From positions 992,001 to 1,056,000 of the forward strand of contig CAVZTF010000003.1 in assembly GCA_963778185.1 (NCBI GenBank): a stretch of 64,000 bases of DNA. Reading direction: 5' to 3'. The DNA is from RPQJ01 sp963778185 (GTDB taxonomy: Bacteria; Pseudomonadota; Gammaproteobacteria; Steroidobacterales; Steroidobacteraceae). The notes under the pieces were generated by a model that saw only the letters and a program-made list of their open reading frames with translations, did no database searches and was not told the origin of the DNA. This document shows, in pieces, positions 8,956-17,621 of this stretch (its first letter is position 1; each line of letters begins with the position of its first letter). A program made the position numbers and the translations under genes.

Positions 8956-10584
8956 ATGCACGGATTGATGATGGACACGCCGCTGCTGATCACCGGGATC
9001 ATGCAGTTCGCCGACAGGAACTTCCCGTCCACCGAGGTCGTCTCGGTCACCTTCGACGATCCGCGGCACCGCTGCACTTATGGGGACGTGTTCCGCCGCG
9101 CGCGGCAGCTCGCAAACGCGCTCGAGGCGGCGGGCGTGCGGCCGGGCGACCGCGTCGCGACCCTGGCGTGGAACGACTACCGGCACGTCGAGCTGTACTT
9201 CGCCGTCTCGTGCATGGGCGCGGTGCTGCACACCGTGAACCCCCGGCTGTTCCCCGAGCAGCTCGAGTACATCATCAACCACGCCGAGGACAAGCTGCTC
9301 TTCATCGACCCGACCCTGCTGCCCGCGCTCGGGCCGCTCGAAGGCAAGATCCCCACGGTCGAGAAGATCGTCGTGATGACGCGGGCCGCCTCGATGCCCG
9401 CCGCCGTGGCGGGGAAGCTCGCGGATTACGAGTCGTTCATCGCCGGCCAGCCCGAGCAGTACGCCTGGCCCGACCTCGACGAGCGCACGGCGAGTGCGCT
9501 CTGCTACACCTCCGGCACCACGGGCAACCCCAAGGGCGTGCTGTACAGCCATCGCTCGACCGTGCTGCACACCTATGCCTGCTGCATGGGCGACACGATG
9601 GGCATGACGGGCACCGACACGGTGCTCGCGGTCGTGCCGATGTTCCACGCGAACGCCTGGGGCCTGCCCTACAACGCGCCGACGGTCGGCGCGAAGCTGG
9701 TGCTGCCGGGACCGAAGATGGGCGACGCCGCGGTGCTGACGCAGCTCATCAACGAGGAGCGCGTCACGATGTCCGCGGGCGTGCCCACCGTGTGGACACT
9801 GCTGATCAATCACCTGCGGCAGACCGGGACCGCCGTCCCGACCATGACGCGCACCATCGTCGGCGGATCGGCGATGCCGCTGCAGATGGCGCGCGACTTC
9901 GACGCGCTCGGCGTGAAGGCGGTGCAGGGCTGGGGCATGACCGAGACGAGCCCGCTCGGTACGGTGAGTTCATTGCGTCCCGAGATGCTGTCGTTGCCGG
10001 CCGAGGAACAGTATGGGCTCCGCATCCGGCAGGGCCACGGCATCTTCGGCATCTCGATGAAGATCGTGGACGAGGACGGCCACGACCTGCCGTGGGACGG
10101 CAAGGCGACGGGGGAGCTCAAGGTGCGCGGACCCTGGGTGTGCAAGGGCTATTTCCGCATGGACGATGCGACCGTGCTCGACGCCGACGGCTGGTTCGCC
10201 ACCGGCGACGTTGCCGCCATCCATCCCAACGGCTTCCTGCAGATCACCGACCGCGCCAAGGACGTGATCAAGTCCGGCGGCGAGTGGATCAGCTCGGTGG
10301 ATCTCGAGAACTGCGCCTGCGGCCACCCGGACGTGCTGATGGCGGCCGCCATCGGCGTGCGCCACCCGAAGTGGGACGAGCGGCCGCTGCTGCTGGTCGT
10401 GCCGCGCCAGGGCTGCATTCCGGCGCGGGACTCCGTGCTCGCCCACATCGCCGAGCATTTCGCGAAATGGCAGTTGCCCGACGATGTCATCGTGGTCGAG
10501 AGTCTGCCGATGACCGCGACCGGCAAGATCAGCAAGAAGGACCTGCGGCAGAAGTTCCGCGACCACCTGGTGAACGAGGCGTGA
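8956..10584 (+). CDS. Acyl-CoA synthetase (AMP-dependent fatty acid--CoA ligase)
   Basis: 542 residues of the ANL superfamily. P-loop YTSGTTGNPKG at residues 184-194, GWGMTETSPLG (adenine/acyl-binding), GWFATGDVAAI with the ribose-binding Asp, the hinge DRAKDVIKSGGEWIS, and the C-terminal catalytic lysine in ATGKISKK. It activates a carboxylic acid through an acyl-adenylate to the CoA thioester. The chosen ATG at 8956 follows GGGGGAG by five bases; the frame is open upstream but lacks a comparable site. Closest general type is long/medium-chain FadD-like ligase. Last gene of the operon; its final 56 bases overlap the convergent phosphatase gene. Confidence 0.93.
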   Translation: MHGLMMDTPLLITGIMQFADRNFPSTEVVSVTFDDPRHRCTYGDVFRRARQLANALEAAGVRPGDRVATLAWNDYRHVELYFAVSCMGAVLHTVNPRLFPEQLEYIINHAEDKLLFIDPTLLPALGPLEGKIPTVEKIVVMTRAASMPAAVAGKLADYESFIAGQPEQYAWPDLDERTASALCYTSGTTGNPKGVLYSHRSTVLHTYACCMGDTMGMTGTDTVLAVVPMFHANAWGLPYNAPTVGAKLVLPGPKMGDAAVLTQLINEERVTMSAGVPTVWTLLINHLRQTGTAVPTMTRTIVGGSAMPLQMARDFDALGVKAVQGWGMTETSPLGTVSSLRPEMLSLPAEEQYGLRIRQGHGIFGISMKIVDEDGHDLPWDGKATGELKVRGPWVCKGYFRMDDATVLDADGWFATGDVAAIHPNGFLQITDRAKDVIKSGGEWISSVDLENCACGHPDVLMAAAIGVRHPKWDERPLLLVVPRQGCIPARDSVLAHIAEHFAKWQLPDDVIVVESLPMTATGKISKKDLRQKFRDHLVNEA

Positions 10585-11617
10585 AGAAGCGCCGCGGCTG
10601 AAACGCCATCCCCGGGCGGCAGGTTGCGGGGGGTGGGTATACCGCCCGCCAGTCGTCTTTCATGCTGACGATGGCCCAGCCACGTCGCCCGGCCTCGTCG
10701 AGCCCGCGGTCGAGCCGGCCGACATGTGATTGCCGGTCGTAGGCGACCTCTCGCGCGTCATCGTCGTGGTGGAGGATCAGGCCGAGCCGGGGGCCGCTTG
10801 CTGCCGTCGTCCATTCCAGCATCTCGAAGTCGCCGTCCGAGTTGCCGAAGGCGAGGATCGGGCGACGTCCGATGTGCTGGTGGATACCGACGGGCTTGCC
10901 TGCCTTGTCGTCCACGAAAATCAACTCGGGTTGGCGCAGCAGTACCGGCTTGCCATCCCGCATGTCGTACTTCGACCTGATGCTGCTGCCGACGACCTGC
11001 TCGGGCGGGATGCCATAGACGCGCTCCGTCCACGGCCTCACGAACTCGATGCCGCCGCCGGAAACGATGAAGGTCTTGAAGCCGTTCGCCCGCAGCCAGG
11101 CGAGCAGTTCGAGCATCGGCTGGTAAACCATTTCCGTGTATGGACGCCCCGTCACCGGATGCCTCGCCATGGCAAGCCAGCGCTCCACGATCTGCGCGAA
11201 CTCATCGGTCGTCATGCCCGCATGCGTGGCCATGACGATCTGCGCGATGGCCGGCTCGCCGCCGGCGAGTGCCCCCTCAACATCGCCCTCGAGCAGTGAC
11301 GCAAAGGGCTCCTGGGTCTGCCATTCCGGGTGCTGCGGTGCGAGCGCCTTGACACGGTCGAGCGCGAACAGCAACTGGAAGTACATGGGCTGCTCGGACC
11401 ACAGCGTGCCGTCGTTGTCGAAAACAGCGATCCGCTCGCCCGGCGGCACGAAGTCTGGCGAGACTGGATTCGTCACCTTCGCCACGAAAGCCGTAATGAC
11501 CTGCTTGGACTCGCCGTCGTTCCAGGACGGGAGCGCGTCGGAGCTCCCGGCCGTCGCCGTGCCGGAGGCCAGGGCGACGGCGGCCGCGACCAGGAGCATG
11601 CATGGCCGTGCTGTCAC
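10529..11617 (-). CDS. Exported HAD-family phosphatase
   Basis: 362 residues. After a signal peptide (hydrophobic residues 7-23) the HAD motifs appear in order: FDNDGTLW with nucleophile D67 and D69, FIVSGGG (motif II), a lysine in the RSKYDMRDGK area, and FGNSDGDFEM (motif IV). It is therefore a periplasmic phosphomonoesterase-like HAD, related to phosphoserine-phosphatase-type enzymes. The start is GTG at 11617, overlapping the sulfatase stop (GTGA) with AAGGCGG just before it, so it is translationally coupled. Conserved sequence ends near DWRAVYP; the last 30 residues are low-complexity and read into the opposite ligase gene. Confidence 0.85.
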   Translation of the reverse strand: MTARPCMLLVAAAVALASGTATAGSSDALPSWNDGESKQVITAFVAKVTNPVSPDFVPPGERIAVFDNDGTLWSEQPMYFQLLFALDRVKALAPQHPEWQTQEPFASLLEGDVEGALAGGEPAIAQIVMATHAGMTTDEFAQIVERWLAMARHPVTGRPYTEMVYQPMLELLAWLRANGFKTFIVSGGGIEFVRPWTERVYGIPPEQVVGSSIRSKYDMRDGKPVLLRQPELIFVDDKAGKPVGIHQHIGRRPILAFGNSDGDFEMLEWTTAASGPRLGLILHHDDDAREVAYDRQSHVGRLDRGLDEAGRRGWAIVSMKDDWRAVYPPPATCRPGMAFQPRRFFTPRSPGGRGTSAAGPSC

Positions 11618-13167
11618 CTGCCGCTGCCGCCTTGCGGTTTGGAGACCGCTTCCATCACGCGGTCGAGGTTGAAGCTGCCGGGCTTCTGCCGCGGCGGGAA
11701 CTCTCGGAAGCTCTGCAGCCACTGGCCGACGTAGGCGCCCGCCGGTGCGATCAGGAACATGCGGTCCATGTACCAGCGCTGATAGCCCATGGCGTTTTCC
11801 TCTTCGGCGCGCTCGAAGGGATCCATGCGCAGGTTCGCCAGCTTGGGCGCCCGCAGCTCGGTGAACGGCTCCTGCCAGACGTGCAGGCCTTCGGCCTTCT
11901 GCTCGAGGAAGGTGATTTTCCAGTTGTCGTAGCGCAGGGCGGCGACGCTGCCGTCGTCGGTCCAGTAGATGAACTCCCGGCGCGGCCACTGCTCCTCGCC
12001 CCGCAGCGCCGGGCCGAGGTCGTAGCCGTCGAGGTGCACCTTGTAGGTGCTCTTGCCGACCTTGCGACCCTTGAGCAGGTCTTCCTTCACCGTCTTGTCG
12101 CCGGCTGCGGCCAGCAGCGTGGTCAGCATGTCCTCGTGCGCGCCGATGTCGTTGATCACGGTGCCCGGCTTGACCACGCCCGGCCACTTGATGAACGTGG
12201 GCACGCGATAACCGCCCTCCCACTGCGTGTTCTTCTCGCCGCGGAACATGGTCGTGCCGCCATCGGGCCACGTAAAGGTCTCCGCGCCGTTGTCGGTCGA
12301 GTACATGACGATGGTGTTCTCGTCGAGGCCCAGCTCCTTGAGCTTGGCGAGCACCTGTCCCACGTGGCCGTCGTGCTCGACCATGCCGTCGGCATAGATG
12401 CCGAGGCCGGTCTTGCCGTCCGACTCCGCCTTGAGGTGGGTGAAGATGTGCATGCGGGTGGAGTTCCACCACAGGAAGAACGGCTTGTCCGACTTCGCGG
12501 CGCGCTCCATGAACTCGAGCGCCCTGGCGGTGACTTCCTCGTCGATGGTCTCCATGCGCTTCCTGGTCAGCGGGCCGGTGTCGGTGATGCGGCCGTCGGC
12601 GAAGCTGTGGATCACGCCACGCGGGCCGAACTGCTTCTTGAGGGCCGGATTCTTGAAGTAGTCCGGGTTTTCCGGCTCTTCCTCGGCGTTCAGGTGATAG
12701 AGGTTGCCGAAGAACTCGTCGAAGCCGTGCGCGGTCGGCAGCATCTCGTCGCGATCGCCGAGGTGGTTCTTGCCGAACTGGCCGGTGACGTAGCCCTGCG
12801 CCTTCAGCAGCGTGGCGATCGTCGGGTCTTCGGCCTTCATGCCCTCGGGCGCGCCCGGCAGGCCGACCTTGGTAAGGCCCGTGCGGATCGGCGACTGGCC
12901 GGTGACGAACGCCGCGCGACCGGCGGTGCAGCTCTGCTGACCGTACCAGTCGGTGAACATCGCGCCCTCGGCGGCGATGCTGTCGATGTTCGGCGTCCTG
13001 TAACCCATCATGCCGCGGTTGTACGCGCTGATATTGAAGCCGCCGATGTCGTCGCCCCAGATGACGAGGATGTTCGGCTTCTTCGCCTGCGCCTGTGCAG
13101 GTGCAGCCAGCGCAGCGAACCCCGCGAGCGCCAGCGTGACCGCCAGCATTCTCTTGAACACCTTCAT
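11614..13167 (-). CDS. Secreted arylsulfatase (type I, formylglycine sulfatase)
   Basis: 517 residues from ATG 13167 (GGTGGAG just upstream), with a clear signal peptide ending PAQAQA near residue 26. NILVIWGDDIG supplies metal ligands D39/D40, and the sulfatase signature CTAGR (C80 to R84) holds the cysteine that is converted to formylglycine. FGKNHLGD and STDNGAE continue the active site. It hydrolyses sulfate esters in the periplasm or outside the cell. The protein is close to the group of Gram-negative arylsulfatases that carry GGFNISAYN after the metal site. It forms a two-gene operon with the HAD phosphatase and is divergent from a LysR regulator. Confidence 0.93.
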   Translation of the reverse strand: MKVFKRMLAVTLALAGFAALAAPAQAQAKKPNILVIWGDDIGGFNISAYNRGMMGYRTPNIDSIAAEGAMFTDWYGQQSCTAGRAAFVTGQSPIRTGLTKVGLPGAPEGMKAEDPTIATLLKAQGYVTGQFGKNHLGDRDEMLPTAHGFDEFFGNLYHLNAEEEPENPDYFKNPALKKQFGPRGVIHSFADGRITDTGPLTRKRMETIDEEVTARALEFMERAAKSDKPFFLWWNSTRMHIFTHLKAESDGKTGLGIYADGMVEHDGHVGQVLAKLKELGLDENTIVMYSTDNGAETFTWPDGGTTMFRGEKNTQWEGGYRVPTFIKWPGVVKPGTVINDIGAHEDMLTTLLAAAGDKTVKEDLLKGRKVGKSTYKVHLDGYDLGPALRGEEQWPRREFIYWTDDGSVAALRYDNWKITFLEQKAEGLHVWQEPFTELRAPKLANLRMDPFERAEEENAMGYQRWYMDRMFLIAPAGAYVGQWLQSFREFPPRQKPGSFNLDRVMEAVSKPQGGSGR

Positions 13168-13245
13168 GAGCTCCACCCCTGTTTGAATTTCCTGTCCCGA
13201 CCCATGGCCGGGTAACGGACGTTAGTGATCGATCGACATGAAGTC

Positions 13246-13255
13246 CAATGCATTG
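13246..13255. promoter_or_regulatory. Palindrome in the sulfatase / LysR divergent region
   Basis: CAATGCATTG is a perfect 10-base inverted repeat in the 115-base gap between the divergent sulfatase (start 13167) and lysR-type gene (start 13283). LysR regulators usually bind such a region and control both their own gene and the divergent one, but this site does not match the canonical T-N11-A box exactly, so it is only a candidate. Confidence 0.3.
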
Positions 13256-13282
13256 CTTGCTGTTCTTTGATAACTTCTGCTC

Positions 13283-14203
13283 ATGAACATCGATCTCCGC
13301 CAGCTCCGGCACGTCCTGGCACTGGACCGCTTCCGCAACTTTGCGCGGGCAGCCGAGGCCATCGGGCTGACGCAGCCGGCCCTGTCGCGAAGCATCCAGG
13401 TCCTCGAGAAATCCATCGGCGCCCGGCTGTTCGACCGCGACCGGGCGCGAGTGGAGCCGACCCAGGTCGGTGAGCGCCTGATCGCGCGAGCGCGGCCACT
13501 GCTCAGCCAGGCCCACGACATCGAGCAGGACCTGCAGCAAATGCTCGGCCTCGAGGTCGGACTGCTGCGAATCGGCGCCGGTCCCTATCCGGCGGATATC
13601 TCCGTGGGGACGGCGGTGGGCCGGCTGGTTCGACGCCACCCGGGGCTGCACGCGGACATCTCGGTGGGCGACTGGCCGGCCCTGGTCGAACGGGTGCTGT
13701 CCGGTGATCTCGACCTGGCGGTCGCCGAGATCGCCCTCGCGCTCGATGACGAACGGCTGTTGGTCGAGGCGCTGCCGACGCATCAGGGGATCTTCTTCTG
13801 CCGGCCGGGCCACCCCCTGGCGGGCCGCGTCGGGCTGCAGCTGGACGACGTGCGCCGCTACCCCTTCATTGCCTCATCCCTCCCGACTCGCCTGGCGCGA
13901 CTCACGAGCGGGAAGTACCCGGGGCGGGCGGCGAGGCTTCCGGACGGCGTTGGAGCGCCACAGATCCGGGTCGAGACCGTCGGCCTGGCACGGCGGATCG
14001 TGATGGACACCGACGCCATCGGCGCCGCGGTTTTGAGCCAGATCGCGGATGAAGTCGCGTCAGGACGGCTGGTGCCCCTGCCACTACAGCTGCCCTGGCT
14101 CAAGACCAACTACGGCATCATCCGGCTGGCCAATCGCACCCTTGGTCCCGCGGCCAAGGCATACATCGAGATTCTTCGGGAAGTCGAGTCTGAGATCGAC
14201 TGA
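13283..14203 (+). CDS. LysR-family transcriptional regulator
   Basis: 306 residues. The winged helix-turn-helix lies at residues 1-62 (LRQLRHVLALDRFRNFARAA, then LTQPALSRSIQVLEKSIGARLFDRD), followed by a linker helix and a two-lobed effector domain starting near LLRIGAGPYPAD. It probably controls the divergent sulfatase/phosphatase pair, as is usual for LysR genes, with an organic acid or sulfated compound as effector; that link is inference from position. The stop is only nine bases from the end of the convergent iron alcohol dehydrogenase. Confidence 0.93.
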   Translation: MNIDLRQLRHVLALDRFRNFARAAEAIGLTQPALSRSIQVLEKSIGARLFDRDRARVEPTQVGERLIARARPLLSQAHDIEQDLQQMLGLEVGLLRIGAGPYPADISVGTAVGRLVRRHPGLHADISVGDWPALVERVLSGDLDLAVAEIALALDDERLLVEALPTHQGIFFCRPGHPLAGRVGLQLDDVRRYPFIASSLPTRLARLTSGKYPGRAARLPDGVGAPQIRVETVGLARRIVMDTDAIGAAVLSQIADEVASGRLVPLPLQLPWLKTNYGIIRLANRTLGPAAKAYIEILREVESEID

Positions 14204-14212
14204 GAGGTGTCG

Positions 14213-15427
14213 TTACGGCCGGCAACGCTGCAGCAGCGTCTCCGCCTCGGCGTGGCTCATGTTCTTCGGCACCGGGTAGTCGCGATGCGCCTCGATCATC
14301 GCCGCGCGGGCAATGGCGGGCACGTCCTCCGCCTTGAGGGTCGAGATCTTCTCGGGGATCCCGACCGTGCGATTCAGTTCGCGCACACGGTCGATGAAAC
14401 GCTGGGCGAGCACTGCCTTCGATTCCGACGCGGAACCCGCACCGATCGCCACGGCGAGCTCGGCGAGTCGCGCCTCGGCATACGGTGCGTCCTTCAGGTA
14501 ATCGAGCACGTAGGGCAGCACGATGGCGTTGCACAAGCCGTGCGGCACTCCGTACCGGCCGCCGAGGGTGTGCGAGAACGCATGCACGTAGCCGACATAG
14601 GCCTTGGTGAAGGCGAGTCCCGCGTAGAACGACGCGACGGCCATGCCCTCGCGCGCGGCGAGGTCATCTCCATTCGCGAACGCACGCGGCAGGTTCTCGA
14701 AGATCATCCGCACCGCGGCCAGGGAATGCGGCGCTGTCTCAACCAGCGGCCAGCGGTTCGTGTATGCCTCGACGGCATGGGTGAGCGCATCCATGCCCGT
14801 CGCCGCGGTGATGGGCTTCGGCATGCCCTGCATGATCTGTGGGTCGAGCGCCGCCGCCATCGGCACCAGCCGCGGATCGATCGCCGCCGCCTTCACGTGC
14901 GCGACCGGATCGGTGGCGACCGCCGCGACCGTCACCTCGGAACCGGTGCCCGCCGTGGTCGGGATCGCGAACAGCGGCAGCATCGGCGCCTTCAGCTTCA
15001 GCATGCCGAGGAGTTGCGCCGGCGACTTGTGGCTCGTGGCCATCGCGCCGATCAGCTTCGCCGCGTCGATCGCCGAGCCACCGCCCACCGCGAGGATCGC
15101 GTCACTGCGATGCGCCTTCACGGCCGCGAGCCCAGCCTCCAGCACCGGGTAGGTCGGGTCGGGCGTGATGCCGTCATGCACCGCGACGTCGATGCCCTGG
15201 TCCGCGAGCGCCCGCCGCAGCGGCTCGACGAGGCCGAGCTTCACGAGCACGGCGTCGGTGACGATCATCACGCGCCGGAAGCCGAACTGGCCGATCATGC
15301 GACAGAGGCGCAGCGCCGAATCCGGCCCCACCAGGACGGTCGGCCGTGGGATCGGGACCAGCCGCGGTATCGGCTTCTTGAACGGCTTGATCAGGCGATA
15401 GGCCAGCAGGCGCAATCCGAACAGCAT
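14213..15427 (-). CDS. Iron-containing (type III) alcohol dehydrogenase
   Basis: 404 residues. NAD-binding segment ILAVGGGSAIDAAK, PTTAGTGSEVT, ATGMDALTHAVEAY with metal ligands, and the His-rich VHAFSHTLGGRYGVPHG identify the Fe-ADH/GldA-like fold. It oxidises or reduces an alcohol/aldehyde pair using NAD(P). The start at 15427 is preferred because GGGG lies six bases upstream; an in-frame ATG at 15433 is also possible and the reading frame continues upstream without a good ribosome site. An N-terminal basic stretch (RLLAYRLIKPFKK) precedes the fold. Substrate unknown. Confidence 0.92.
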   Translation of the reverse strand: MLFGLRLLAYRLIKPFKKPIPRLVPIPRPTVLVGPDSALRLCRMIGQFGFRRVMIVTDAVLVKLGLVEPLRRALADQGIDVAVHDGITPDPTYPVLEAGLAAVKAHRSDAILAVGGGSAIDAAKLIGAMATSHKSPAQLLGMLKLKAPMLPLFAIPTTAGTGSEVTVAAVATDPVAHVKAAAIDPRLVPMAAALDPQIMQGMPKPITAATGMDALTHAVEAYTNRWPLVETAPHSLAAVRMIFENLPRAFANGDDLAAREGMAVASFYAGLAFTKAYVGYVHAFSHTLGGRYGVPHGLCNAIVLPYVLDYLKDAPYAEARLAELAVAIGAGSASESKAVLAQRFIDRVRELNRTVGIPEKISTLKAEDVPAIARAAMIEAHRDYPVPKNMSHAEAETLLQRCRP

Positions 15428-15508
15428 GCGCATCCCCGGTTCACGACTTACGGTTGAGGATAGCCCGGCCTCCCCCGGCCCGGCACTCGTAGAAGCCGCG
15501 CCCGCCAT

Positions 15509-16303
15509 TCAGCGGCGCAGGAAGCCTGTTAGCAGCCGATTGACCTCGTCTGCGGCTTCCACGTGAACCATGTGGCCCCGCCCGGCCAGCAGGTGCAGCT
15601 CGACGCCCGGCGCCTCGAATTCGCCTGGTGCGGGCGGCGGAATGACGACATCCGCTGCGCCCCAGATGACCATCGTGGGCACCGTTCCCGCCAGCTCGCG
15701 CAACGCGCCGCCGGCGCGGGTCCCCGCGTAACGGCTGCCCGCGATCCGGGCCAGCGCCGCCGTCGCGCCCTCGCGCCCCTTGAACCGGAGCGCCTCAGCG
15801 ACGAGTTCCGCCACCGCGAAGTCCGGCGCGGCGAACAGCAGGCGCATCAGCGGTTCGAGCGTCTCCCGGCTGTCCGCGCCGATGAAACCGCGGATGTAGT
15901 CGGCGTTGATCTTCCGGCCGATGCCCGCTGGACCGATGAGCGTCAGCGACCCCACCCGTTCCGGTGCACGGTCCAGCAGGGCGAGACACACCGCGGCCCC
16001 CATCGAGTGGCCGACGAGGTGGGCACGCCCGATCCCGACCGCGTCCATGTAGCCCTGCACCGTCGCCGCCAGTTCTTCGAGTGAGCCGCTGCCGACGTCG
16101 GTGCTCGACGCCCCGTGACCCGGCAGATCGAGGGCGGCGACCGTCCAGCCGCCGTCTGCCAGGACAGCAAGGTTGCAGCCCCAAGTCTCGAGGCTGCCGC
16201 CGAAACCGTGCACCAGCACGACCTGCTCCTCTCCACCGTGGCGGATGACGTGTCGCAGTCTTCGCCCGCCGACCTCGACGAAACCGGGTATCCAAACGCG
16301 CAT
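15509..16303 (-). CDS. Alpha/beta hydrolase
   Basis: About 264 residues from ATG 16303 (the frame is open to 16390; no strong ribosome site decides the start). LVHGFGGSLETWG is the oxyanion loop, GHSMGA holds the nucleophilic serine, the acid is in IWGAADVV and the histidine in AGRGHMVHVE. The sequence resembles MhpC and the catalytic domain found on acetoin-dehydrogenase E2 subunits. It is divergent from the HMG-CoA reductase gene with about 50 bases between starts, so the two may be co-regulated. Substrate cannot be assigned. Confidence 0.85.
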   Translation of the reverse strand: MRVWIPGFVEVGGRRLRHVIRHGGEEQVVLVHGFGGSLETWGCNLAVLADGGWTVAALDLPGHGASSTDVGSGSLEELAATVQGYMDAVGIGRAHLVGHSMGAAVCLALLDRAPERVGSLTLIGPAGIGRKINADYIRGFIGADSRETLEPLMRLLFAAPDFAVAELVAEALRFKGREGATAALARIAGSRYAGTRAGGALRELAGTVPTMVIWGAADVVIPPPAPGEFEAPGVELHLLAGRGHMVHVEAADEVNRLLTGFLRR

Positions 16304-16352
16304 GCGGCTACGATGCACCGAAACCGCGCCGAGAGCGATGAGGATAACCGAC

Positions 16353-17528
16353 ATGTCCGACCGAGCGCCCATCCCCCGCGACTCACACAACGACTACACG
16401 AAAGAGATGGCGTCGCGTCGCGCGGAATTCCTGCGCGAGAGGACCGGCGTCGAGCTGAAGCACGTGCTGAGCCAATCCTTCGAACCGGGTCTGCTGCCGG
16501 GCAACATCGAGAACTTCCTGGGCGTTGCGCAGGTCCCGATCGGGCTCGCCGGGCCGCTGCGCATCAACGGCGAGCACGCCACCGGCGACTTCTATGTCCC
16601 GCTCGCGACCACCGAGGGCACGCTCGTCGCGAGCTACAGCCGCGGCATGCGCGTACTCACCGAGAGCGGTGGCGTCACGACGACGGTAGTGAAACGCTCG
16701 ATGCAGCGTGCGCCCGTCTTCATGTTCGGCAATGCCCGCGAGGCGCGCGACTTCGGCGAATGGCTCGTGCAGCACTTCGACGCGGTGAAGCAGGCGGCCG
16801 AGACCACCACCCGCAGCGGCAAGCTCTTCGAGATCGAGCAGTACCCGCTCGCGAACCTGCTCTACCTGCGCTTCAACTACACCACCGGCGACGCGGCCGG
16901 CCAGAACATGACGGGCAAGGCCACGCACGCCGCCTGCGAGTGGATCCGCGATGCACATCCGGAGCACCCGAAGTACATGCTCTCGGGCAGCATCGACACC
17001 GACAAGAAGCACTCGGCAATCAACACGCTGCGCACGCGTGGCCGGCGCGTGGTGGCCGAGGCCGTCATCAAGGACGAGGTGCTGCAGCGACTCATGCGCG
17101 TGGACACGCGCACGCTGTTCCGTGCCCGCCAAGTCTCGAATGCCGGGTCGCTGATGGTGGGCTCCGCCTACAACGGCCCGCACTCCGCGAACGGCATCAC
17201 GGCGATGTTCATCGCCACCGGACAGGACGTCGCGAACGTCGCCGAGTCGCACGCGGGCATCACCTACGCGCAACTGCTCGACAATGGCGACTACTACTGG
17301 TCGGTGACGCTCACGTCGCTGATCGTCGCCTCGTACGGCGGCGGCACGGGACTGCCCACGCAGCGCGAGTGCCTGGAGCTGCTCGACTGCTATGGCCAGG
17401 GCAAGGCCGACAAGCTCGCCGAGATCGTGGCGGCCGTCGTGCTGGCAGGCGACGTCTCGCTGGGCAGCGCCGTGCTGTCGGGCGAATGGGTGTCGAGCCA
17501 CGAGAAGATGGGGCGCAACCGGCCGTGA
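16353..17528 (+). CDS. Class I-type hydroxymethylglutaryl-CoA reductase
   Basis: 391 residues. Active-site elements of HMG-CoA reductase are all present: ENFLGVAQVPIGLAGPL (ENxxG, substrate site), TTEGTLVAS with catalytic E88, GDAAGQNMTGK, DTDKK with catalytic lysine K218/K219, GQDVAN with D292, and a C-terminal histidine H383 in SSHEK. The TTEG and DTDKK versions are those of class I (eukaryote/archaeal-like) rather than the class II enzymes. The family makes mevalonate from HMG-CoA with NAD(P)H. Start ATG 16353 follows GAGGA by eight bases. No HMG-CoA synthase, mevalonate kinase or decarboxylase lies nearby, so its physiological partner pathway is unclear. Confidence 0.9.
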   Translation: MSDRAPIPRDSHNDYTKEMASRRAEFLRERTGVELKHVLSQSFEPGLLPGNIENFLGVAQVPIGLAGPLRINGEHATGDFYVPLATTEGTLVASYSRGMRVLTESGGVTTTVVKRSMQRAPVFMFGNAREARDFGEWLVQHFDAVKQAAETTTRSGKLFEIEQYPLANLLYLRFNYTTGDAAGQNMTGKATHAACEWIRDAHPEHPKYMLSGSIDTDKKHSAINTLRTRGRRVVAEAVIKDEVLQRLMRVDTRTLFRARQVSNAGSLMVGSAYNGPHSANGITAMFIATGQDVANVAESHAGITYAQLLDNGDYYWSVTLTSLIVASYGGGTGLPTQRECLELLDCYGQGKADKLAEIVAAVVLAGDVSLGSAVLSGEWVSSHEKMGRNRP

Positions 17529-17569
17529 TGCCGGAATCGCGGGACCGAGAAAGCCCTCGCCCGCTCCGG

Positions 17570-17607
17570 TTGACCCCTTCGGCCGGACCCCGAATACTCG
17601 ACGAGTA
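17570..17607 (+). promoter_or_regulatory. Candidate sigma70 promoter with overlapping palindrome, upstream of the TIR gene
   Basis: TTGACC (17570-17575), a 17-base spacer and AATACT (17593-17598) form a reasonable -35/-10 pair. A 13-base perfect palindrome with one central base, TACTCG-A-CGAGTA (17595-17607), overlaps the -10 and the expected start point, which is where a repressor would sit. The predicted leader to ATG 17622 is only about 17 bases and lacks a Shine-Dalgarno sequence. Confidence 0.45.
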
Positions 17608-17621
17608 CTGGCCCGTTACCA

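Noticed and set aside
11618..13813. Extension of the minus-strand phosphatase frame into the LysR gene (1094-codon open frame)
   Set aside because: The extra part overlaps the sulfatase in another frame and the LysR gene on the other strand; the GTG at 11617 coupled to the sulfatase stop explains the true start.
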